Origin: Planctomycetota bacterium
GTDB taxonomy: Bacteria; Planctomycetota; PLA2; JAEUHO01
DNA length: 64,000 bases
NCBI GenBank assembly: GCA_020851795.1
Contig: JADZCA010000048.1
Location: forward strand, 46,809-110,808
Direction: 5' to 3'
Of the stretch, positions 32,462 to 41,563 are shown one piece after another. The notes under the pieces are model-generated. The model saw nothing but the letters and a program-made list of their open reading frames with translations, ran no database searches and was not told the origin of the DNA. A program made the translations under genes and the position numbers. Numbering within the stretch: the first letter of the stretch is position 1; the number at the start of each line of letters is the position of its first letter.

Positions 32462-32635
32462 GGAGCGGCCGCGGCGACCGCGTACTCGCACCGCCGTACG
32501 TCGAGCCGCGGCCCGACGACGAGGAGTCTGCGACGAGGAGGAGGGTCGGAGGGGCGCTGCGCCCCGACGACCGCGAACCCCGGGCCTCAGCGAGCGCGGG
32601 CGCCCGCTCCCGACCACGCCGCGCGACCGCTCCTA
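32462..32635 (-). repeat. Possible fold-back element (type D) starting at a TAG stop
   Basis: From the TAG of the beta-helix gene, GGAGCGGTCGCG (32633-32622 on the minus strand) can pair with 32462-32473, 11 of 12 including a G-T pair. Inside is a hairpin GGGGCGC/GCGCCCC at 32551-32565. A further imperfect match, CGCTCAGGCCCG near 32448 to CGGGCCTCAGCG near 32582, offers an alternative pairing. It is weaker than elements A, B and C. Confidence 0.4.
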
Positions 32636-34984
32636 CGGGCCGCGGTCTTCGGGGGCGGTGGTGGCGGTGCCCGCCGCCGTGGGCACCGAGGCGTTGCCGC
32701 CGCGGTCCACCGCGACGACGGTGACCGACGCGCTCGTCGCGGGCGGGAGGCCCGAGAGCCACGCCCGGTTCTCGTCGGTGACGGCGGCGAGGACGCCGTC
32801 GTGCAGCACGAGGTAGCCCGCGACCCCCGACGGGTCCGTCGCCGCGTCCCAGCGCGCGAGCAGGCGCGAGGCCGACACCCGGTGCACCGACAGCCCCGTC
32901 GGCGCGGGCGGCGGCGTCGTGTCCGGGGCCGCGGTGCCTCCCGCGAGGTCCACGCGCAGCGCGGCGCGCGCGGTCACGTTCACGGGGCCGGCGTAGGAGC
33001 CCACCCCCGACTTCGAGACCGAGACCGAGAACGGGTTGCGGCCCGACACCGTGGGGCCGTTCGTGATCGAGTGCGCGACGACGGTGCCGGCGACGCGGCC
33101 CTGCGCGTCGGTGGTGCCGCCCCACACGACGGTCGAGGACGCGTCGCGCACGGTGACCGAGGCGCCGGGCACCGGCGCCCCGCCGTCGTCCACGACGACC
33201 ACCGTGAGCGTCCACTCGCGCGTGGCGACCCACGGCCCCGGCGACGCCCACTGGTCCACCGCGAGCACGTCCTCCGTGGTCCACGCGTCCACGAGCCGGT
33301 GGTCGGGGGCGGCGAGCGCGTCGCTCGAGTCGAAGTACTCGAAGAGGAACGGGTGCGACGGGCCGAGCGAGAGGTCGCGCACCCACGCGTTGTCGCGCAG
33401 CGGCGCGCCGCGGCGCGCCGCCCAGGCGCGCACGATCGCGCGGTCGGTCGCCCGCATCACGTTCCACCGGAACGCGAGGTCGTTCGTGGCCGACGACGAC
33501 CCCGACGTCCACTGCAGCGCGTGCGCGCGCAGCGTCTCGGTGACCGAGACGGCGTCCACGCGGTTGCGCTCGACGACCACGCCCGTCGTGCCGTCCACGT
33601 CGAGGTCGATCGCGCGCACCTCGGCGTGCGTCGCGTCGGCGGTGCCCGTCACCCAGTTGCGGTCGAGGCGGCTCCCCGACGCGCCCTCGACCTTGAGGCC
33701 GTGCACCCAGTGGAAGTCGGGGTACTCGGCGTTGGGCTGGTCCTGCACGCGCACGCGGTTGTCGTGGACGCGGCACGAGGTGCCCGAGCCGTCCACGCCG
33801 TCGAGGTGCACGCCGCGCGACTCGCCGGCGAGCTCGTTCTCGAACACGTCCACCGACGGCTTGTAGACCCCGACCATGTAGCCGTTGGCCACGAGGGCCT
33901 TCGTGCCGACGACGCGGTTGTGGTGCACCGTGGCCTCGCCGACGGTGGCGTTGCCCTGCACCTTGATGCCCCACTGCGGCGAGGCGAGGACGAGGTTGTG
34001 GTCCACCTGCAGCCCGTGGGTGAGGCCCTCGAGGTAGAGCGCGGCGACGCCGGGGTAGGAGCGGTTGGTCACCACGGTGGTCTGGCAGCGCAGCGTGCAC
34101 CGGTCCACACGCACGTCGCCCGTGGGGCTGTCGTTCACCACGATGCAGCACGCGTCGTCGCCGCGCACCGTCACGTCCACCGCGGTCACGCGGACGTGGT
34201 GGCCGCCGCGCGACCAGATCCCGTGGGCGTTCGCGCTCGAGGCGGCCCCCTGCACGATCGTGCCGTTGCGCACGGTCGTGGTGCCGTTGTTGTAGAGATA
34301 CTCCGCGTGGACGCCGTAGGCCTCGCCCGCGGCGGTGCCGTAGGTCACGGTGTGCCCGCCGAGGTCGAGCGTGACGTCGCGGCCCGTGATCGTGAACGCC
34401 GTGCCCGGCGTCGAGACGTCGGTCGAGAGGACGTACGTCGCCCCGTCCTGGGACAGCGTCGCCGGCCCGGTGAGCGTGATCGCGTTGCCCGGCACCGCGA
34501 ACGCGCCCGCGGGCACGCGGCACGCGACGGCGAACCCGAACGGCGCCGTGACCGCGCCGCGCACGACCTGCACGGCCCACTGCAGCGTCTGGCCCTGCTC
34601 GAGGCCCGAGAGCACGATCGTCTCCGGCGTGCCCGGCGCCGCGGGCGTCGTGGCGTGGGGCACCACGGCCGCGGCGGCGACGTCGGCCTCGCTCTCGAGG
34701 TGGCGGACGCGGGCGCGGACGACATAGGCGCTCGCCTGCGGGCTCGGGGCGGTGAAGTGCAGGACCACCTGGCCCGGGGCCGCGCCGGGCGTGGCCGCGA
34801 GGTCGGGCAGCTCGAAGGGGCCCACGACGGGCGGCGGGGTGACGCCGCCGCCGCCCCCGCCTCCCCCTCCGCCGCCCGAGCCGCCGCCTCCGCCGCCGCA
34901 GCCGGCCACGAGGCCGAGCGCGACGGCGAGGAGCGCCGCGACGCGCGCGCGGGCAGGACGGGACGGGGACGTCGGACGGGGCAT
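32633..34984 (-). CDS. Secreted right-handed beta-helix lipoprotein with C-terminal Ig/FnIII-like domains
   Basis: The protein is 783 aa from ATG 34984 (GAGAGG upstream). The signal peptide ends in VAGC, followed at once by a Gly/Ser tract of nearly 20 residues. Next comes a fibronectin-like domain (FELPDLAATPGAAPGQVVLH), then a parallel beta-helix from about residue 200 to 520 with repeated short strands (GTTTVRNGTIVQG, HGIWSRGGHHVRVTAV, LKVEGASGSRLDRN). C-terminal are a carboxypeptidase-regulatory-like domain (DDGGAPVPGASVTVRDASS) and a second FnIII domain (PPAPTGLSVHRV). Beta-helices in such loci are often polysaccharide lyases or epimerases. It is in the operon with Wzx/Wzy, so it may bind or trim the product. 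Confidence 0.85.
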   Translation of the reverse strand: MPRPTSPSRPARARVAALLAVALGLVAGCGGGGGGSGGGGGGGGGGGVTPPPVVGPFELPDLAATPGAAPGQVVLHFTAPSPQASAYVVRARVRHLESEADVAAAAVVPHATTPAAPGTPETIVLSGLEQGQTLQWAVQVVRGAVTAPFGFAVACRVPAGAFAVPGNAITLTGPATLSQDGATYVLSTDVSTPGTAFTITGRDVTLDLGGHTVTYGTAAGEAYGVHAEYLYNNGTTTVRNGTIVQGAASSANAHGIWSRGGHHVRVTAVDVTVRGDDACCIVVNDSPTGDVRVDRCTLRCQTTVVTNRSYPGVAALYLEGLTHGLQVDHNLVLASPQWGIKVQGNATVGEATVHHNRVVGTKALVANGYMVGVYKPSVDVFENELAGESRGVHLDGVDGSGTSCRVHDNRVRVQDQPNAEYPDFHWVHGLKVEGASGSRLDRNWVTGTADATHAEVRAIDLDVDGTTGVVVERNRVDAVSVTETLRAHALQWTSGSSSATNDLAFRWNVMRATDRAIVRAWAARRGAPLRDNAWVRDLSLGPSHPFLFEYFDSSDALAAPDHRLVDAWTTEDVLAVDQWASPGPWVATREWTLTVVVVDDGGAPVPGASVTVRDASSTVVWGGTTDAQGRVAGTVVAHSITNGPTVSGRNPFSVSVSKSGVGSYAGPVNVTARAALRVDLAGGTAAPDTTPPPAPTGLSVHRVSASRLLARWDAATDPSGVAGYLVLHDGVLAAVTDENRAWLSGLPPATSASVTVVAVDRGGNASVPTAAGTATTAPEDRGP

Positions 34985-34995
34985 GCGGGGACCTC

Positions 34996-35895
34996 TCAGC
35001 ATAGAGACGCGCCGGGGGTCGCCGGATGCGCGGGCGTGCCGGTGGCGGGGTCGAGGGTGGCGAGCACGTCGCCCATCGGGGCGAAGCGCATCGTGTCGAG
35101 CAGGCGCTCGAGGCGGGGACGGGTGCGGTCGAGGTTGAGCCGGTGGCGCACCCGGGCGCGCCACGGGGCCTGCGGGACCGTCGGCTGGCCGGGGTCGAGC
35201 TCCCACGGATGGAGGTAGACGGCGACGGGGACGCCCTCGGCCTCGACGCGCCGCAGCGCGGCGCGCATGACCGCCCCGGGGAGGAGCCGCATCCACCCGC
35301 CGCCGGCGACCGGCCAGTTGCGGCCGAGGAGGCGCGCGGTGGTCATGGGGAACTCCCACAGCCCGCGCCCGTCCTCGCCGCGCAGGAAGACGGGGCGCCG
35401 CGGGAAGTCGGGGATCCCGTAGCGGTCGTGGCGCACCGGGAACACGCTGCTCGAGTACGCGTAGCCCTCCGCGCGCAGCAGGTCGTGCACCCAGAGGTTG
35501 TCGCGCCCGACCGAGAACGACGGCGCGCGCCAGCCGACGGGCCGGTGCCCGCACGCGGCCTCGAGCGCGTCGGCGGTGCGGCGCAGGTCGTCGCGGAGCT
35601 CGTCGCGCGTGAGCGACGACGCGAGGCGGTGGTCCCACCCGTGCGAGGCGACCTCGTGCCCGCGCGCGGCGATCTCGCGGACGAGCGCGGGGTGGCGCGC
35701 CGCGACCCAGCCGAGCGTGAAGAAGGTCGCGCGGACGCCGCGGGAGGCCAGCACGTCGAGCACGAGCCCCGTGGCGCGCACGACGCGCGACTCGCGCTCG
35801 TGCCACGTGGCGCGGTCCACGGCGCCCTCGTAGCCGGAGACCTGGTACCAGTCCTCGACGTCCACGGTCATCGCGTGCAGCAGGGGGCTCGTCAT
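34996..35895 (-). CDS. XrtA-system-type polysaccharide deacetylase
   Basis: The protein is 299 aa. N-terminal HAMTVDVEDWYQVSGYE is the signature of deacetylases linked to exosortase/PEP-CTERM exopolysaccharide loci. NodB motifs are in VRATFFTLGWVAARHP, GHEVASHGWDHRLASSLTRDE and VGWRAPSFSVGRDN. VAVYLHPWELDPGQP holds the distal His. ATG 35895 overlaps the Wzy stop (ATGA). No exosortase gene is in this window, so the link to protein sorting is by family only. It acts on the exopolysaccharide or its precursor. Confidence 0.9.
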   Translation of the reverse strand: MTSPLLHAMTVDVEDWYQVSGYEGAVDRATWHERESRVVRATGLVLDVLASRGVRATFFTLGWVAARHPALVREIAARGHEVASHGWDHRLASSLTRDELRDDLRRTADALEAACGHRPVGWRAPSFSVGRDNLWVHDLLRAEGYAYSSSVFPVRHDRYGIPDFPRRPVFLRGEDGRGLWEFPMTTARLLGRNWPVAGGGWMRLLPGAVMRAALRRVEAEGVPVAVYLHPWELDPGQPTVPQAPWRARVRHRLNLDRTRPRLERLLDTMRFAPMGDVLATLDPATGTPAHPATPGASLC

Positions 35896-37298
35896 CGGGC
35901 CGGCTCCGTGGCGAGGCGGGCCTCGGCGTCGCGCGCGCGGGCCGCGCACGCGAGCAGGCCGGGGAGGAGGTACCAGGCGAGCCGGTCCACGTTGTGCGCG
36001 CCGAGGCCCGAGATCAGCAGCAGCACCGTCGTCATGGGCACGACGAGCGCGAAGCTCGCCACCGCGCGGTCCCACGGGTCCTTCGACCCCTTGCGACGCC
36101 GGCGCACCCGCCACGCGAACAGGAAGGTCGCCCCGAGGTAGGCCACGAACGGCACGGTGCCGGCCAGCCCGAAGGTCGCGATGACCTGGCCCGTGAGGTT
36201 GTGGGGCATGAGCTGGTCGCCGTCCACGCGACGCATGCGGTACGTGGACCAGCACCCGGGGCCCACGCCGGTCAGCGGGTTCTCCGAGAACATCCGCCAC
36301 GCGACGCGGTAGCCCTCGATGCGCCCGACCGTGCTGCTCTCGGACTTGTACGTCTTCGACGACAGGATGCTCGAGTAGCGCTCCATCGCCTCGTCGGTCT
36401 GCCCGGTGGCGAGCCAGCCGAGCATGCCCGCGACCACGGCGGCCATCGCGATGCGGGTCCCGCGGCCCGGCAGCATCACGAAGGCGAAGACGAGGTTGAG
36501 CACGTGGAGCACGAGCCCCGAGCGGCTGTGCGTCTGGATCACGCAGTACGTCGCGAGCAGCCCGTAGCAGAGCACGCAGAACCGCAGGAACGCCGAGCGG
36601 GTCTTGACGGCGCACCACACGAGCAGCGGCATCGAGAACGCGATGGTGCCCGCGAACGAGTTCGGGTCGGAGATGCTGCGCCCCGCGCCCATCATCCGCA
36701 CCACGCCCATCGTGAACTGGTACTTGCCCGAGAGGAACTCGGTGAACGAGCGGACGAGGTAGAGCCCCATCCCCGCCGCGAGCACGAGCAGCGTCACGAC
36801 GAGCTCGCGCCGCGTGCGCACGATCGCGAGCATCAGGAAGTAGACGAGCATGGTCGTCGTGTGCTCGATCTGCGCGTCCTGCGCGATGCCGGGCTCGAAG
36901 GCCCACAGCATCGAGAGGAGGCCGCCCGCGACGAACGCGACGAGCGCGTTCGTCGTCGCGCGGTGCTCGGGCGCCACCGCGCCGCGGGGGCGGCCCGCGA
37001 GGAGGAAGCGCAGCCCGGCCACGAGCAGCGCCACGCTGCCGAGCAGCAGGCGCGGGCGGAAGCGGCCGATCGAGGGCCACTCCTCGTCGAAGCAGGTCGT
37101 GACGAAGAACAGGTAGGCGAAGAGGCACCAGTAGGCGCCGGGGAGGCCGCGCAGGCTCGAGTCGGCGAACGCGAAGAACCCGCGCGCCGGGGCGGCCGGG
37201 ACCGTCTCCGCCGCGTCCGGCGCGGCGCCGGTCGCGTCGCCCGGGGCGGGCGCCGCCGCCGGGAGCTCGACGAAGGGGGCGGGCGGGCGCGAGGTCAT
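35892..37298 (-). CDS. O-antigen ligase/polymerase family membrane protein (Wzy-like)
   Basis: The protein is 468 aa. An N-terminal cytoplasmic Pro/Ala-rich stretch of about 40 residues is followed by about ten to twelve hydrophobic helices (LLLGSVALLVAGLRFLL, LVVTLLVLAAGMGLYLV, FCVLCYGLLATYCVI, MAAVVAGMLGWLA). The large periplasmic loop has ENPLTGVGPGCWSTYR and QLMPHNLTGQVIATFG; the PHN and GxGxG patterns are typical of Wzy_C proteins. It polymerises lipid-linked repeat units on the periplasmic face. It overlaps the flippase gene upstream (ATGA). Confidence 0.87.
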   Translation of the reverse strand: MTSRPPAPFVELPAAAPAPGDATGAAPDAAETVPAAPARGFFAFADSSLRGLPGAYWCLFAYLFFVTTCFDEEWPSIGRFRPRLLLGSVALLVAGLRFLLAGRPRGAVAPEHRATTNALVAFVAGGLLSMLWAFEPGIAQDAQIEHTTTMLVYFLMLAIVRTRRELVVTLLVLAAGMGLYLVRSFTEFLSGKYQFTMGVVRMMGAGRSISDPNSFAGTIAFSMPLLVWCAVKTRSAFLRFCVLCYGLLATYCVIQTHSRSGLVLHVLNLVFAFVMLPGRGTRIAMAAVVAGMLGWLATGQTDEAMERYSSILSSKTYKSESSTVGRIEGYRVAWRMFSENPLTGVGPGCWSTYRMRRVDGDQLMPHNLTGQVIATFGLAGTVPFVAYLGATFLFAWRVRRRRKGSKDPWDRAVASFALVVPMTTVLLLISGLGAHNVDRLAWYLLPGLLACAARARDAEARLATEPAR

Positions 37299-38938
37299 GC
37301 GGCGCCCGCGTCCTTCGGCGGCGGCATCGTGTCGGGGCGCAGCGCGCTCGGCGCCACCCGCACGAGGAGCGCGTGGACCGCGACGAAGACGGCCTGCGCG
37401 AGCACGGCGAGCCCGAGCAGTGCGGGCCAGCCGAGCGACGCCGCGGGGTCCACGAGCACGAGCAGCACCAGCGCGGTGGCGGCGGTCGCGGCGAGCGGCG
37501 TCACGAACGCGCGCAGCGCGAGCGCGCCGAAGCGACCGCCGAAGCTGCGCGCGGCGAAGGCGGGGAGCGCGACGAGCCGGACGACGAGCGACGGCACCGT
37601 GGTCCCCAGCGCGACGCCGAGCACGCCCAGCGGCCGCGCCAGCAGCAGGCTCGCCACGAGGTTGGCGACCGCCTCGACCACGGAGAGGACGCCGAGCGCA
37701 CGGACGCGGCTCGCGCCGTAGAGCACCGCCTCGAACGGGTAGGCGGCGATGGGGCCGACCGCGCCCACCGTCAGCGCGACGAGCACCGCCACCGCGTCGC
37801 CGCGGAAGTCGTCGCCCTGCCACCGCGCGAGGAACGGCTCGCCGACCACGAGGAGGTAGGCGAGGATCGCGCCGCCGACGAGGAGCATCGAGCGGCTGCC
37901 CGAGGCGAGCATGCGGAGCAGCCCCGCGCGGTCGCCGCGGGCCTCGAGCCGGCTCGCCGCCGGCGCGAGGACGCGGCTGGCCGCCGTGGTCAGCGCGCGC
38001 GCGTAGAACGGGAGCTTGCTCCCGATCGAGAACACCGCGACGGCCTCGGTGCCCAGCATCGCGGCGATCACGAGCGCGTCGGTGCGCCAGATCACGAGCT
38101 GCGCGAACGAGACGAGCAGCGCCGCGCCGCCGTAGCGGAGCAGCGCGACGCAGCGGTCGCGCGTCGCCAGCCGGGGCGAGAAGCGCAGCCCGGGCTCGAT
38201 CGCGAACGCGCTCGCCGCCTTCGCCGTCATCTCGAGCACGTCGGCGCCCACGGTGACCCACGCGAGCCCGAGGATCCCGTGGCCGCCGCGCAGCACGAGC
38301 ACGGTCGCGACGGCCTTGCCGGCGAGCACGAGGAGGTCGGCGGAGCAGAGCAGCGGGAAGCGCTGCTTGCCGACGACGACCGCGGAGAACGCGTTGAGCG
38401 GCAGCGTGAGCGCGAGCGACGCGCTCGTGAGCAGCACCGCGAGCGAGGTGTCGCCGGCCTGCGCGGCGGCCACGTCGAACCACCCGGGCACGTGCGGCGC
38501 GACGACGATCGCCGCGGCGAGCACGATCGCGCCGCAGGCGCCGAACGTGACGAGCGCGGCGTTGACGTAGCGGTTGACCTCGTCGCGCTGGCCGAGCGCG
38601 TCGTGGCGCGCGACGAAGTAGACGATGGCCGGGCGCACCCCGAGGTCGGCGAAGCCGAGGTAGCCGGTCAGCGACATCACGACGTCCCAGACGCCGTAGC
38701 CCGCCTTGCCCAGCGACCGCACGACGAAGGGCGAGACGAAGAACATCACGAGGGCGTTCGCGAGGAAGACGCCGCTCGTCCACAGGCCGTTGACGACCAC
38801 CCGGCGCCGGTCCGACCCGGCAGGCCCCAGGGCGGACGCCCACCGCCCCGCGCGCGGCGGGGGGGCGGGAGGCGGCGGCGCGGGGGGGGCGGTGGGCGGG
38901 GCCAAGACGTACCGTTTCGACCGGACCGGGGCGTCCAC
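37295..38938 (-). CDS. Polysaccharide flippase (Wzx-like, MOP superfamily)
   Basis: The protein is 547 aa with a GTG start. A Pro-rich cytoplasmic N-terminus of about 45 residues is followed by about 12-14 membrane helices (VNGLWTSGVFLANALVMFFV, ALVTFGACGAIVLAAAIVV, VVGGAILAYLLVVGEPFL, VAVLVALTVGAVGPIAAYP). LGKAGYGVWDVVMSLTGYLG and the first helices match lipid-linked oligosaccharide flippases. It moves undecaprenyl-linked repeat units across the inner membrane to the Wzy polymerase encoded next. It is the first gene of a four-gene operon running to the beta-helix lipoprotein. Confidence 0.88.
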   Translation of the reverse strand: MDAPVRSKRYVLAPPTAPPAPPPPAPPPRAGRWASALGPAGSDRRRVVVNGLWTSGVFLANALVMFFVSPFVVRSLGKAGYGVWDVVMSLTGYLGFADLGVRPAIVYFVARHDALGQRDEVNRYVNAALVTFGACGAIVLAAAIVVAPHVPGWFDVAAAQAGDTSLAVLLTSASLALTLPLNAFSAVVVGKQRFPLLCSADLLVLAGKAVATVLVLRGGHGILGLAWVTVGADVLEMTAKAASAFAIEPGLRFSPRLATRDRCVALLRYGGAALLVSFAQLVIWRTDALVIAAMLGTEAVAVFSIGSKLPFYARALTTAASRVLAPAASRLEARGDRAGLLRMLASGSRSMLLVGGAILAYLLVVGEPFLARWQGDDFRGDAVAVLVALTVGAVGPIAAYPFEAVLYGASRVRALGVLSVVEAVANLVASLLLARPLGVLGVALGTTVPSLVVRLVALPAFAARSFGGRFGALALRAFVTPLAATAATALVLLVLVDPAASLGWPALLGLAVLAQAVFVAVHALLVRVAPSALRPDTMPPPKDAGAA

Positions 38939-39234
38939 GCAATCCCCGGTCCCACCGGGGGGCGCGACGGAGGGTGGGGGGCCTCGGCCGAGGGTACCCT
39001 TGCTCCTTCCGTCCTGCCCGGCCGTCGGGACCCGACGGAGCCGCCTCGACGGCGGCGCGTCAGGTCGCCGTTCGCGTCCTCGCCGCGCACCGGACGTCCA
39101 CCGATCTCAACGCCGCCTTCATCCGCCGTGACGCCCCGGTCGATACAGGTCCGCGCTCCCCTCTCCCGCCCTCGTGGGGCGGAAGGCGGGTGCGCGTCGG
39201 GCGCCCGCGGGGCGCCCTCGGTGGGGGGTGCGGC
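38939..39234. other. Divergent intergenic region between flippase and epimerase genes
   Basis: 296 bases without a supported gene, holding the promoters for two divergent exopolysaccharide operons. A short palindrome around CGGGACCCG near 39028 is seen. No convincing -35/-10 pair is visible. Confidence 0.45.
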
Positions 39235-40188
39235 ATGAAGGTCCTCGTCACCGGCGGCGCCGGCTTCATCGGGAGCCACCTCGTCGACCGGCTCGTCGCC
39301 GACGGGCACCGCGTCGTCGTGCTCGACAACCTCGCGACCGGGCGCCTCGAGAACCTCGCCGCCGCGCGGCCCCACCTCGAGTTCCTCGAGGGCGACCTGC
39401 GCGACCGCGTCGCGGTCGAGCGCGCCGTCGCGGGCTGCGAGGTCGTCTGGCACCAGGCGGCGCTCGCCTCGGTCGCGCGCAGCGTCGAGAACCCGCGCGA
39501 GGTGACCGAGGTCAACGTCGGGGGCACGCTCAACCTGCTCGTCGCGGCCCGCGACGCGAAGGTGCGGCGCATCGTGTTCGCCTCGTCGTCGTCCGTCTAC
39601 GGCGACACCCCCGAGCTGCCCAAGCGCGAGTCGATGCCGCTGACGCCGCGGTCGCCCTACGCGGCGTCGAAGGCGGCGGGCGAGTCGTACCTCTCGGCGT
39701 TCCAGGCGGCGTACGGCCTCGAGGCCGTCTCGCTGCGCTACTTCAACGTGTACGGCCCGCGCCAGTCGGCGAAGTCGCTCTACGCCGCCGCGGTGCCGCG
39801 CTTCGTCGAGGCGGCGCTCGCGGGGCTCCCCGCGACCGTGTACGGCGACGGCCTGCAGACGCGCGACTTCACCTACGTCGGCGACGTCGTGGACGCGCTG
39901 CTGCGCGCCGCGACGGCCCCGCGCGCGGTCGAGGGCCCGATGAACGTCGGCGGCGGCCGCCGCATCTCGATCCTCGACCTGATCCGCGCCGTGGGCGCCG
40001 CGGCGGGGTGCTCGGTGCCCCCGCGCCACGAGCCCGCGCGCGTCGGCGACGTGCGCGACTCGCTCGCCGACGTGGCCCGCGCGCGCGAGCGCCTCGGCTG
40101 GGAGCCCGCGACGCCGATCGACCGCGGCATCGCCCGCGTCGTCGCCGCCGCGCGCGCCGTCGCGCCCTCCGTCCCCGCCGGCCGCTGA
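39235..40188 (+). CDS. NAD-dependent UDP-sugar epimerase (GalE/WbpP type)
   Basis: The protein is 317 aa from ATG 39235. VLVTGGAGFIGSHLVDRL is the NAD-binding loop. ASSSSVYGDTPELPKRES carries the catalytic Ser, and SPYAASKAAGE the Tyr-x3-Lys. YFNVYGPRQ and GDGLQTRDFTYVGDVV are substrate-binding blocks. The pattern is closer to UDP-GlcNAc 4-epimerases such as WbpP/TviC than to short GalE. With the dehydrogenase next to it, it likely makes a UDP-hexuronic acid or UDP-N-acetylhexosaminuronic acid. Which epimer is made is inference. Confidence 0.9.
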   Translation: MKVLVTGGAGFIGSHLVDRLVADGHRVVVLDNLATGRLENLAAARPHLEFLEGDLRDRVAVERAVAGCEVVWHQAALASVARSVENPREVTEVNVGGTLNLLVAARDAKVRRIVFASSSSVYGDTPELPKRESMPLTPRSPYAASKAAGESYLSAFQAAYGLEAVSLRYFNVYGPRQSAKSLYAAAVPRFVEAALAGLPATVYGDGLQTRDFTYVGDVVDALLRAATAPRAVEGPMNVGGGRRISILDLIRAVGAAAGCSVPPRHEPARVGDVRDSLADVARARERLGWEPATPIDRGIARVVAAARAVAPSVPAGR

Positions 40189-40201
40189 CCCCGGAGCCGT
40201 C

Positions 40202-41563
40202 ATGCACGACCTCGAGCAGAAGATCCGAGCCCGCACCTGCCGCTACGGCGTGATCGGGCTGGGCTACGTCGGGCTGCCGCTCGCCGTCGCGTTCGCGCAG
40301 CGCGGCGTGCACGTCGTCGGCTTCGACGTGGACCGCAGCAAGACCGACGCGCTCTCGGCCGGGCGCTCCTACATCCCCGACGTCCCCGCCGCCGAGGTGG
40401 CGCGCGAGGTGTCGGCCGGGCGCCTCGAGGCGACGACCGACTTCTCTCGCCTCGCCGAGTGCGACGTCGTCAGCATCTGCGTCCCGACGCCGCTGAGCAA
40501 GTCGCGCGACCCCGACGTCTCCTACGTGGCCGCCGCCACCGAGAGCGTGGTGAAGACGCTGCGCGCCGGCCAGCTGGTCGTCCTCGAGAGCACGACCTAC
40601 CCGGGCATGACCGAGGAGTTCCTGCGCCCGCCGATGGCCGCCACGGGCCTCACGGTCGGGCGCGACGTGTTCCTCGCGTTCTCCCCCGAGCGCGTGGACC
40701 CCGGCAACGTGAAGTACGGCATCCGCAACACGCCGAAGGTCGTGGGCGGCGTGGACCCGCTCTCCACGCGGTTCGCGGCCGACTTCTACCGCATCGCGGT
40801 GGACCACGTCGTCGAGGTCTCGAGCGCCGCCGCCGCGGAGATGGCGAAGCTGCTCGAGAACACGTTCCGCAGCGTCAACATCGCGCTGGTCAACGAGGTC
40901 GCGCTCATGTGCGACCGCCTCGGCCTCGACGTCCGCGAGGTGGTCGGCGCGGCGGCCACGAAGCCCTTCGGCTTCATGGCCTTCCAGCCGGGCCCGGGCA
41001 CGGGCGGCCACTGCATCCCGCTCGACCCGCTCTACCTGTCGTGGAAGCTGCGCACGCTCGAGTACCGCGCGCGCTTCGTCGAGCTGGCCGACGACGTCAA
41101 CCTCTCGATGCCCCGCTACGTCGTGGCGCGCGTGGTCACCGCGCTCAACGACGCCGAGCGCAGCCTCAAGGGGGCCCGCGTCCTCGTGCTCGGCGTCGCC
41201 TACAAGCGCGACGTGGACGACACGCGCGAGTCGCCCAGCCTCGAGATCCTCCGCCACCTCGCCGAGGGCGGCGCGCAGGTGGAGTACGCCGACCCCTACG
41301 TGCCCGAGGTGGCCGTGCACGGCCGGACGTGGCGCGGGGTGCCGCTCGAGCCCGGGACGCTGGCGCGCTACGACGTCGTCGTCGTCGCCACGGACCACCG
41401 GGCGCTGCCGTGGGACCGCGTCGCCGCCGAGGCCCGCCTCGTCGTGGACGCGCGCGGCGCCGTGCCGCGCGACGCGGTGCGCGGCGTGCTGTGGCCGCTG
41501 TCGGGGCCGCCCGTGCGCGGCGCCGCGGCGGCGGCACCCGCCGTCGCCGGTGCGCGCGCGTGA
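40202..41563 (+). CDS. Nucleotide-sugar 6-dehydrogenase (UDP-HexNAc type)
   Basis: The protein is 453 aa. YGVIGLGYVGLPLAVAFAQ is the NAD fold. SICVPTPLSKSRDPDVSYV, ESTTYPGMTEEFLRPP and FSPERVDPGN are typical of the UDP-GlcNAc/ManNAc dehydrogenase branch. The catalytic Cys is in PGPGTGGHCIPLDPLYLSWK. It oxidises C6 of the sugar to a carboxylate with two NAD+, giving the charged precursor of the exopolysaccharide. It lies 13 bases after the epimerase, and its end overlaps the Wzz gene (GTGA). Confidence 0.93.
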   Translation: MHDLEQKIRARTCRYGVIGLGYVGLPLAVAFAQRGVHVVGFDVDRSKTDALSAGRSYIPDVPAAEVAREVSAGRLEATTDFSRLAECDVVSICVPTPLSKSRDPDVSYVAAATESVVKTLRAGQLVVLESTTYPGMTEEFLRPPMAATGLTVGRDVFLAFSPERVDPGNVKYGIRNTPKVVGGVDPLSTRFAADFYRIAVDHVVEVSSAAAAEMAKLLENTFRSVNIALVNEVALMCDRLGLDVREVVGAAATKPFGFMAFQPGPGTGGHCIPLDPLYLSWKLRTLEYRARFVELADDVNLSMPRYVVARVVTALNDAERSLKGARVLVLGVAYKRDVDDTRESPSLEILRHLAEGGAQVEYADPYVPEVAVHGRTWRGVPLEPGTLARYDVVVVATDHRALPWDRVAAEARLVVDARGAVPRDAVRGVLWPLSGPPVRGAAAAAPAVAGARA

